A DNA stretch of 12,948 nt from an uncultured Collinsella sp. (lineage in GTDB: Bacteria; Actinomycetota; Coriobacteriia; Coriobacteriales; Coriobacteriaceae): contig CABSMX010000060.1 in NCBI GenBank assembly GCA_902478945.1, positions 1 through 12,948 on the forward strand, given 5' to 3'. Positions 7,018-12,948 of this stretch are shown here, piece by piece (positions within the stretch are counted from its first letter, which is position 1; each line of letters starts with the position of its first letter). Both the position numbers and the translations under genes were made by a program. A model generated the notes under the pieces. That model was not told where the DNA came from. It made no database searches and saw only the letters and a list, made by a program, of their open reading frames with translations.

Positions 7018-8382
7018 ATGGCGATCACGCCCGCAGAAATCGCGGAAACCCGCGGCATGGTTGAGGAGCAGAACCTCGACATCAGGACCATCACCATGGG
7101 TGTTTCGCTCATGGGTTGCGGCGACGAGAACCTCGACCGCATGTGCACGAAGATCTACGACCACGTGACGCACACGGCTGAGCACTTGGTCGAGACCGCC
7201 GAGAACCTCGAGCGCGAGTACGGTATCCCCATTGTCAACAAGCGCGTTTCCGTCACCCCGGTGGCGCAGATCGCCGCATGCTGCAAGGATGAGGACCTCA
7301 CCCCCATCGCGCACGCCCTCGACCGCGCGGCCGAGACGCTCGGCATCGATTACCTGGGCGGCTTCTCCGCACTCGTCCAGAAGGGCATCGGCGACGCCGA
7401 CCGCCGCGTCATCCAGTCCATCCCCCAGGCGCTCGCTACCACCAGCCGCGTCTGCTCCAGCGTCAACGTCGCCAGCCTGCGTGCCGGCATCAACATGGAC
7501 GCCGTGCTCATGGCCGCCCAGACCATCATCGATGCCGCCAAACTCACGGCCGACCAGGATTCCGTCGGCGCTTCCAAGTTTGTCTGCTTTGCCAACATGG
7601 TCGAGGACTCCCCGTTTATGGCGGGCGCCGTCCACGGCGGTGGCGAGGCCGACGCCGTCATCAACGTAGGCGTCTCGGGCCCCGGCGTTATGGCCGCAGC
7701 CCTGGAGACGCTGCCCGATTCCGCATCGATGATGGAGGTCGCCGAGAAGATTAAGCAGACCGCCTTTAAGATCACCCGTGCCGGCGAGCTCATGAGCCGC
7801 GAGGCCGCCCATCGCCTGGGTGTCGAGAAGGGCATTGTCGACCTGTCGCTGGCACCTACGCCTGCCATCGGCGACTCCGTCGCGCGCATCCTCGAGATCA
7901 TCGGCGTGGGCACCTGCGGTGGCCCCGGCACGACCTGCGCGCTCGCCATGCTCAACGATGCCGTCAAGAAGGGCGGCGTCATGGCCAGCTCCAGCGTGGG
8001 CGGTCTCTCGGGTGCCTTTATCCCCGTATCCGAGGACGCCGGCATGATCGCTGCCGTCGAGGCCGGCGCGCTTTCGCTCGAGAAGCTCGAGGCCATGACC
8101 TGCGTGTGCTCCGTTGGCCTGGACATGATCGCCATCCCCGGCGACACCCCGGTCGAGACCATCGCCGGCATCATCGCCGACGAGATGGCCATCGGCGTCA
8201 TCAACAATAAGACCACGGCCGTCCGCGTGATTCCCGCCATCGGTAAGGGCGTGGGCGACTGCGTCGAGTATGGCGGCCTGTTTGGCCGTGCGCCCATCAT
8301 GCCGGTGAACCCCAACGCCGGCACCGTGCTTGCCCACCGCGGTGGACGCTTCCCGGCGCCGCTGAACTCGCTCAAGAACTAG
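7018..8382 (+). CDS. UPF0210 / DUF711 family protein (PFL-like fold, function unknown)
   Basis: This is a 454-residue member of the conserved UPF0210 (DUF711) family, often labelled PFL family protein because its fold resembles pyruvate formate-lyase; the biochemical role is not known. Seen in the sequence are TITMGVSLMGCGDENLD near residues 24-40, VHGGGEADAVINVGVSGPG in the middle, GTCGGPGTTCALAMLNDAVKKGG, the family-typical GGLSGAFIPVSEDAGM, and a C-terminal INNKTTAVRVIPAIGKGVGD segment. Length fits the family (about 450). I see no glycyl-radical loop, so a true glycyl-radical enzyme is unlikely. The ATG at 7018 has AGGAG 7 bases upstream; an in-frame GTG at 6961 has none and lies in a hairpin. 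The small ACT-domain gene that often accompanies this family elsewhere is not next to it. There is no signal peptide or membrane segment, so it is likely cytoplasmic. Confidence 0.93.
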   Translation: MAITPAEIAETRGMVEEQNLDIRTITMGVSLMGCGDENLDRMCTKIYDHVTHTAEHLVETAENLEREYGIPIVNKRVSVTPVAQIAACCKDEDLTPIAHALDRAAETLGIDYLGGFSALVQKGIGDADRRVIQSIPQALATTSRVCSSVNVASLRAGINMDAVLMAAQTIIDAAKLTADQDSVGASKFVCFANMVEDSPFMAGAVHGGGEADAVINVGVSGPGVMAAALETLPDSASMMEVAEKIKQTAFKITRAGELMSREAAHRLGVEKGIVDLSLAPTPAIGDSVARILEIIGVGTCGGPGTTCALAMLNDAVKKGGVMASSSVGGLSGAFIPVSEDAGMIAAVEAGALSLEKLEAMTCVCSVGLDMIAIPGDTPVETIAGIIADEMAIGVINNKTTAVRVIPAIGKGVGDCVEYGGLFGRAPIMPVNPNAGTVLAHRGGRFPAPLNSLKN

Positions 8383-8399
8383 CTGAGGGGGACTGGCGA

Positions 8400-8533
8400 G
8401 GAGCCCCGGGGAGGGCAAATATATAAGGTCGCCTGCTCGGACAGTCCTGACTCGCACGGAGAGCACATTAAGTGCTCTCCGGCTCGTGCGGAACTCGCGA
8501 TCGACCTTATATATTTGCCCTCCCCGGGGCTCC
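8400..8533. repeat. 134-base nested palindrome with perfect 32-base arms
   Basis: Bases 8400-8431 and 8502-8533 are exact reverse complements over 32 positions (GAGCCCCGGGGAGGGC... paired with ...GCCCTCCCCGGGGCTC). Each arm has a GC-rich outer half and an AT-rich inner part (AAATATATAAGG). Between them, bases 8457-8481 form a second hairpin with a 10-bp stem and an ATTAA loop. It begins 17 bases after the UPF0210 stop. No T tract follows on either strand, and no obvious target-site duplication flanks it. The layout resembles ERIC-like intergenic repeats or a short non-autonomous inverted-repeat element. It could also stabilise or end the upstream transcript. I do not recognise the family. Confidence 0.85.
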
Positions 8534-8698
8534 CGCACAACGGGACCTCGGTTGAGTTCTATCCCGGTTGCAGTCGCTTCGCTCCTGCACCACATGGTCG
8601 ATACGGCGGTTTGGCGTTGGATCGGTTCTTTCTGACATATGCTGGTTGCGGCTCTTCTTTTGGGGGGAGTCGCTTTTTTGTTGCTAGGAGGTTGGCCC
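8534..8698. other. T-rich leader region before the methyltransferase
   Basis: No gene is supported between the palindrome and the GTG at 8699. A further hairpin is possible: GGTTGCAG (8566-8573) with CTGCACC (8585-8591), seven pairs and a bulged T. A shorter CGGGA/TCCCG pair lies at 8541-8545 and 8562-8566. TTGGCG (8611-8616) spaced 17 bases from GACATA (8634-8639) is a weak promoter likeness. Composition here is poorer in C than the surrounding genes. Confidence 0.4.
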
Positions 8699-9586
8699 GT
8701 GGTTGATGGGGATGCTCGCTCTGAGCTTCTTTCTGCTGATTGGAATGGCGAATGGATGCGTCTGCAGGCTGGTCGGCATCGGGCTGATGATTCTTTTGAG
8801 TGGGATAAGCGAGCTCGGCATTTTCGTCCGCTGGAGACTGCCCCGTATGCTCGGGATTTTATAAAACTGCTGGCGCTTGAGCCTGGTGAATCCGTGCTGG
8901 ATATGGGGTGTGGGGCTGGGTCGATTGCTATTCCGCTTGCTCAGGCTGGGCATCCTGTAATTGCAGCCGACTTCTCCCCCGCTATGTTGGGCACCCTTGA
9001 TGCCGGCGTTGAGTATTACGGGCTCGAGGATCTTATTACACCGCTTGATCTTGCCTGGGATGATGATTGGGATCTGGTTGGGCCGGTTGCCAAGGCTGCT
9101 GATGTTGCCTTTGCGAGTCGCTCGGTTACTACGAACGACCTGAAGGGGGCACTTGCCAAGCTTGATCGAACGGCTCGTCGGCGTTGTGCCGTCACGATGG
9201 TCGCCAACTCAAGTCCGCGTTATGACCTGCACCTGATGAACGCCATCGGCGCCTCGGTTACCTGTAGCAATGGTTTTGTGTACGCCTTTAACATCCTTAT
9301 TCAGATGGGTGTACTGCCGCAGGTCACGTATTTTGAATCGCCCCGTCGCGACACCTTCGATAGTCTCGAGGCGGGCGTGGCAGACTTTTCTCGCATGCTC
9401 GAACATGGCAACGAGGATAAGATCGACCGCCTGCGCGACTATATCGCCCACCACATGATCGAGAACCCCCATGCCGGCGAGCCGGGATCCAAGGGCGTAC
9501 CGCAGGGACGTTACATGCTCGACCACGTCCGCAAAGTCCGTTGGGCGTTTATCGCCTGGGAGCCGGTCTCCGTACCCCGCCCGTAG
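8699..9586 (+). CDS. Class I SAM-dependent methyltransferase
   Basis: This is a 295-residue protein with a Rossmann-type SAM-binding core: motif I VLDMGCGAGS (66-75) and the acidic residue D91 after strand 2 (AADFSP, 89-94), which would contact the SAM ribose. The N-terminal WDKRARHFRP (35-44) resembles the segment before the SAM core in small-molecule methyltransferases. The substrate cannot be told from the sequence. The start is GTG at 8699 because AGGAGG (8686-8691) stands 7 bases before it. An in-frame ATG at 8639 would add a hydrophobic 20-residue leader, but has no ribosome binding site. It stands alone, about 166 bases downstream of a large palindrome and 157 bases upstream of the YhbY gene. 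The first half uses many T- or G-ending codons, while the second half uses the C-rich codons of the neighbours, a mosaic that may reflect recombination or low expression. Confidence 0.87.
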   Translation: MVDGDARSELLSADWNGEWMRLQAGRHRADDSFEWDKRARHFRPLETAPYARDFIKLLALEPGESVLDMGCGAGSIAIPLAQAGHPVIAADFSPAMLGTLDAGVEYYGLEDLITPLDLAWDDDWDLVGPVAKAADVAFASRSVTTNDLKGALAKLDRTARRRCAVTMVANSSPRYDLHLMNAIGASVTCSNGFVYAFNILIQMGVLPQVTYFESPRRDTFDSLEAGVADFSRMLEHGNEDKIDRLRDYIAHHMIENPHAGEPGSKGVPQGRYMLDHVRKVRWAFIAWEPVSVPRP

Positions 9587-9702
9587 CCCATCTAAAGCTT
9601 GCATCGTCTTCCCGCCCGGCATCCGCATTCTTTGCGAACTGGGCAAACGCGCTCCACACCGCGCCGTTCCTGCGCTATCGTGGGAAGCTCACGTAGATTA
9701 AG

Positions 9703-9717
9703 GCCCCATTGCGGGGC
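9703..9717 (+). promoter_or_regulatory. Small hairpin in the yhbY leader
   Basis: GCCCC (9703-9707) and GGGGC (9713-9717) can pair around a 5-base loop 26 bases before the ATG. The Shine-Dalgarno likeness before that ATG is weak (GAAAGCGAG). The hairpin may modulate ribosome entry, but the evidence is slight. Confidence 0.25.
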
Positions 9718-9743
9718 GCCCCATACATAGAAAGCGAGAACCC

Positions 9744-10043
9744 ATGGCACTGACAGGAGCCCAGGTCAAGCAGCTTCGCAGCATGGCCCATCACCTCAAC
9801 CCCGCTATCATCATCGGCAAGTCCGACATCAACGAGGGCACCGTCGAGCAGACGGTCGCCTACCTGGAGAAGCACGAGCTCGTTAAGTGCTCCGTACTCG
9901 ATGGTTCCAGTCTTTCCGCCCGCGAGGCCGCCGAAGAGCTCGCCGATCGCTGCCACGCCGAAGTCGTCCAGGTTATCGGCCGCAAGTTCTCGCTGTATCG
10001 CGAGTCCTCGCGCAAGGACATCGAGAAGATTAAGCTCGTCTAA
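9744..10043 (+). CDS. yhbY: YhbY-family (CRM domain) RNA-binding protein
   Basis: The 99-residue protein is almost entirely one CRM domain, the usual size for YhbY (97 residues in E. coli). YhbY proteins associate with pre-50S ribosomal particles. The sequence follows the family along its length: LTGAQVKQLRSMAHHLNPAI (3-22), then GKSDINEGTVEQTV (25-38), EKHELVKCSVLDG (42-54) and VVQVIGRKFSLYR (74-86). The loop that normally reads GxxG (GSNG in E. coli, GKGG-like in Firmicutes) reads G25-K-S-D28, so the second glycine is missing. The gene appears monocistronic, with a strong terminator 28 bases after its stop. The ATG at 9744 matches the family N-terminus; its ribosome binding site is weak. 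The family call is secure; the exact ribosomal role here is inferred. Confidence 0.92.
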   Translation: MALTGAQVKQLRSMAHHLNPAIIIGKSDINEGTVEQTVAYLEKHELVKCSVLDGSSLSAREAAEELADRCHAEVVQVIGRKFSLYRESSRKDIEKIKLV

Positions 10044-10071
10044 AACCGGCTGGTCATACCGAGCAAGCCTG

Positions 10072-10104
10072 CGGGCGTCCGATTGATTCGGGCGCCCGTT
10101 TTTT
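10072..10104 (+). terminator. Intrinsic terminator of yhbY
   Basis: CGGGCGTCCGA (10072-10082) pairs with TCGGGCGCCCG (10088-10098), 11 pairs with one G-U wobble, followed by six T (10099-10104). The T tract overlaps the stop codon (10103-10105, minus strand) of the convergent regulator gene, so the two genes end tail to tail with no spacer. Confidence 0.92.
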
Positions 10105-12900
10105 ATCGCTCGACAAGCACACGCTTGAGCCTGCCTTCGACCAAGCGCTCATACAGGCGCCTTGTCTCCGGCTCGGGCACACCTTGAACCTGCTCTCTCA
10201 GGTGATGCATGTGGCCGCTGTACAGCTCAACAACATCGCGGCGTCGTCCCGCTGCGCCGTAAACGCGCATGGCGCAGCGAACCATGTCCTCCCGCGCCGT
10301 CTCCTGGCGAAGCCCCGATTCCACGAGCCAAATTGCCGATTGCAGGTCATTTTCCTCGAGAGCAGCATTCGCTCCCCTAATCATGCAGTCGATGTACTTG
10401 GATTGCATAATGCGGCGCATGCGCGTAAAGAACGTGGGATTGCAACCGGTGGGAACATACAGCGGACCCGCGTAGAGCTGCTCAACCTTAAGACATAGCT
10501 CAATCAGGTGAGGCCCTCTCGCACCCATACGATTTCCCAGAATCTCGCGGTTCAGCTGATCAAAGAGTCTTACATCGGTCTTAACGTAGTCGCCGTTGAG
10601 CCCTATGCACTCGTTTTGGATGAGCACGCACGACTTGCCATCCGGCGTTGGACCCAAAGCCGAGCGCAAGCGCGATACCGTCGAATACAGGTTGTTGCGC
10701 GCGGCGTTAAACTCGGCATGGGGCCACAACTCCATGGCGATTGTCTCGCGGTCGACCATGGCGTCCATACCCAACGCAAGGCGTTCGGCAAGCGTTGCCG
10801 CCTTTTTGCGGCGCCACATCTTATCCGTGATGGGAAAACCGTCGCGCTCGGCGCGAAACGCGCCAAACATGCGCATCTCAATATGGCCGATAGCATCGAC
10901 AGCCTCAACCTCGCCCGCCTGGAACAGGTGCTCACTTTCGCCCTCAAAGTCATCGCGTAGTGAATACCGCGACAGCTCGCGCACCGGAAGCTTCTTGCGA
11001 ATCCTGACGGCAGGCTCGCCCAGGCAATGCATCGCAAGACGCGCAAAAAGCCGATACGATGGGTCTAAAATCCCTGAGCGATTCATAGACATCCAGGCGG
11101 CAAGGTCGCTATCGCGGCCCGCAGCGGCCAGATGCAGCGCCACGATCCAGGCTTCTGAGCCACCGACCTGAGTCTTGCTCATATCGAGCAGCTCCGCCTC
11201 TTCGCGAACCGATACCAGCGACGTATTGCGCAGGTACGCCACGCGCTCCAGCAGCAATGCGTTTTCGCGCATGTACGTAATCGATTCGTCAGCGAGCTTG
11301 AGCACCTGAACCGCGCGGAACTTTGCGTTGACCGGCCGCCCCTCCGCCAGCGATTGCCAACCCTCCAGCAATAATCCAAACAGCTGAATTTGATTGTCGC
11401 GAACACGCACCGCAAAGCGATCGAGCTCGCCAAATGCCACATCGTCGGTCACGGGCAAGCCCGCGAGCAGGCGCCGCGCCGCCAGTACCATACGCAGCCA
11501 AATGGATGGCGCCTTAAGCCCGCGAATATCGAGTGCCTCGAGTATCTGCGCCATCTTGTCATCGCGCTCGTCGGGTTTAGCAAACGAGCCGTCGAACAGC
11601 TCCACCAGCATATGGTCGGCCTGTATGAGAATCCCCGCGATGTCGAGCTCGCAATCATAGGCTTTGCACGCCTTGAGCTTCGCGAGAACATTGCCGTCTT
11701 CCGCTCGCTCGGTTAGGTGGCGCTTGATCTCGATATGCGCGGACAGCATGTCGAGTACCTCGCAGGATGTCTGTTCTTGCAAAACAGGGTTGACGGGAAG
11801 CCCCAGGTCATTGTCGCCGTAAAAGGCGATGGTGAGCGCTTGGGCTATTTTCCAGGTAGCGGGATCGACCTCGCGCGCCGACTGATCGCCCGCACGTTCG
11901 ATAACGGACGCCATATACCTTGCCAGCTTTGTATTGCACACGCTGACAGCCGCCAGATACACGCCGAGTGCCTCGGCGGGTGCCGGCTCTTGCTCCTGCT
12001 TTTCCGCATTGATCATCGCCGACGCCGCGCGGCAAATGTCCCCTCCATGCCCGGTCAGGGCAAGATCAGCCCCATACTGCCCGGCTAGCTCCAACACCAC
12101 ACGGCGGTCCAAGAATGCATCGGCCAGGTCCATGGCCAAATCGCATCGGCCTGCCTTAATCAAAATGCGAGCAGCCCGCGATACTAGTTCGGGACGGATC
12201 TCGGCAACAAGATTTCGCAACCTCAGGCGCGCATTGTCCTTATCACCCAAACATCTAAAGGTGCGATCAGACGGATCCACGCCAAAAATCGGATAATCGC
12301 GCACAAAGATGGACTGGTCGACCATCGAAAGCCTCACGCCGCACGCCTCTAGCTCCGCGATGCCGCCCTCGCCCATCAGTACCATCAAACAGGCAACGGT
12401 AAACAACAGGTTATTCTCGAGCGATGCAAGATCGGCCAGCGCCGCACCGTACACGTTGACGATTTCGTTCTCGAGCAACCCGGCAACATCGCCCTGTCCA
12501 TACATTCCCGTCTGCAGGGCCGATACCAGCTCGGGTACGCCTTGCGTGAGCCGATAAAAATCGAGCGATGTGCTGATTGAGAACGCCGTGGCCCATGACG
12601 AATACTCATAGGCGTGCACCTTGAGCATCTGCGCATTGACTTTTACAGAATCGCCCAGCCCGTGGATAAGCAATCGGTTTGAGGGGCGGCAGGCAATAAA
12701 GACCCCTGTCCCCGCAGCACGTAAGCTGCGGATTCGATCGATGAGGTCCTCGGTTTCGTACTGCTCGAGATTGGGCACGTTGTCGATCGCAACGAGCGAA
12801 TGAGGTTTGTCCTTAAGCTCATCGGCGACAACCTCGAGCTGCATAAAGAGCTCGCGTCCAATCGCGCGGTCGGCCTCGATAATCCGAACCGGCCCTCGCG
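10103..12900 (-). pseudogene. ATPase-wHTH-BTAD transcriptional regulator, 5' end lost at an IS junction
   Basis: The minus-strand frame is open from the stop at 10103 up to the insertion-sequence end at 12901. Counting from the first ATG in the frame (12844), 913 residues remain. SLVAIDNVPN (16-25) looks like a Walker B strand and GTGVFIACRPSNRLL (46-60) like the following sensor strand of STAND-type ATPases; the Walker A loop that should precede them is missing. A long helical stretch without recognised motifs (about 100-650) may be TPR-like. Residues 653-755 are a winged-helix DNA-binding domain (WPHAE at 707-711, ARNNLYSTVSRLRSALG at 715-731) and about 756-905 a BTAD-type helical domain, as in SARP/AfsR regulators but at the C-terminus. 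Nineteen sensible codons (RGPVRIIEADRAIGRELF...) continue upstream of 12844, and that ATG has no ribosome binding site, so the native start lay further right. Insertion into a functional gene is inferred; the other half is outside the window. Confidence 0.8.
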
Positions 12901-12948
12901 TGAACTGCCTCCCATTTCTTGGACACGAGAAATGGGAGGCTTTTTATG
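12901..12948 (+). mobile_element. Left end of an IS3-family (IS150-group) insertion sequence
   Basis: The last 48 bases start with TGAACTGCCTCCCATTTCTT and GGACAC, closely resembling IS150-group IS3 termini, which begin TG and carry a CCCAttt...TTGGACA pattern. GCCTCCCATTTCT (12907-12919) pairs perfectly with AGAAATGGGAGGC (12928-12940) around an 8-base loop, then five T and ATG (12946-12948), which may start the first transposase frame. Such an end hairpin/terminator shields the transposase from read-through. The regulator frame loses its sense exactly at 12901. The right end and target duplication lie outside the window. Confidence 0.72.
12907..12945 (+). terminator. Terminator-like hairpin in the IS left end
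   Basis: A perfect 13-bp stem with an 8-base loop is followed by TTTTT, read toward the right edge. No plus-strand gene precedes it in the window, so it most likely blocks outside transcription from entering the element's transposase gene rather than ending a host gene. Confidence 0.7.

Noticed and set aside
7018..8382. Calling the PFL-like protein a true pyruvate formate-lyase or glycyl-radical enzyme
   Set aside because: It matches the UPF0210/DUF711 family in length and motifs, and no C-terminal glycyl-radical loop or adjacent activase gene is seen.
6643..8595. A 650-codon minus-strand open frame across metH, the UPF0210 gene and the palindrome
   Set aside because: It spans two clearly coding genes and a palindrome, is Gly/Asp/His/Ala-rich without motifs, and lacks a plausible start.
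8639..8698. Upstream ATG of the methyltransferase giving a hydrophobic, signal-like leader
   Set aside because: No Shine-Dalgarno precedes it, whereas AGGAGG stands 7 bases before the GTG at 8699. A membrane leader would also be odd on a SAM-dependent methyltransferase.
1..12948. CRISPR arrays, tRNA or rRNA genes, prophage or defence genes
   Set aside because: No regularly spaced repeats, cloverleaf-like segments, rRNA blocks or phage/defence protein motifs were seen anywhere in the window.

Overview
The window is GC-rich chromosomal DNA, and all of its genes look bacterial. Three things suggest an anaerobic gut actinobacterium of the class Coriobacteriia (Collinsella-like): a type III glutamine synthetase, a methionine synthase whose reactivation domain is a separate gene, and a large regulator with a C-terminal BTAD domain. 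This taxonomic call is an inference from gene content and codon use; there is no rRNA gene to test it.

Layout. Positions 1-100 hold unexplained inverted repeats. A type III glutamine synthetase gene (glnN, minus strand, 167-2254) ends at a clear intrinsic terminator (102-135). A 426-base intergenic region (2255-2680) separates it from the divergent methionine operon and carries several dyads plus a three-times repeated 8-base word. The operon on the plus strand is metF (2681-3553), a stand-alone methionine synthase reactivation protein (3553-4341, overlapping metF by one base) and metH (4351-6909). It is followed by a long hairpin, a UPF0210/DUF711 gene (7018-8382), a striking 134-base nested palindrome with perfect 32-base arms (8400-8533), a class I SAM methyltransferase (GTG start, 8699-9586) and a YhbY-type RNA-binding protein (9744-10043) with its own terminator. 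On the minus strand, 10103-12900 encodes most of a large ATPase/wHTH/BTAD regulator that has lost its N-terminus.

How the genes work together. MetF makes 5-methyltetrahydrofolate. MetH uses it to methylate homocysteine through cobalamin. The small protein between them supplies the SAM-dependent reductive reactivation that in E. coli is the C-terminal domain of MetH. Together they form a complete B12-dependent methionine branch. GlnN assimilates ammonium, and its promoter region faces that of metF.

Most notable points. (1) The last 48 bases look like the left end of an IS3-family (IS150-group) insertion sequence: a terminus beginning TGAACTGCC, a 13-bp hairpin with a T tract, then ATG. It joins the regulator frame at 12900/12901, so the regulator appears to be interrupted. 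(2) The 134-base palindrome at 8400-8533 has an ERIC- or MITE-like architecture but no family I recognise. (3) The reactivation protein ends in a cysteine cluster. (4) The YhbY homolog lacks the second glycine of its GxxG loop. I found no convincing new defence or biosynthetic system.
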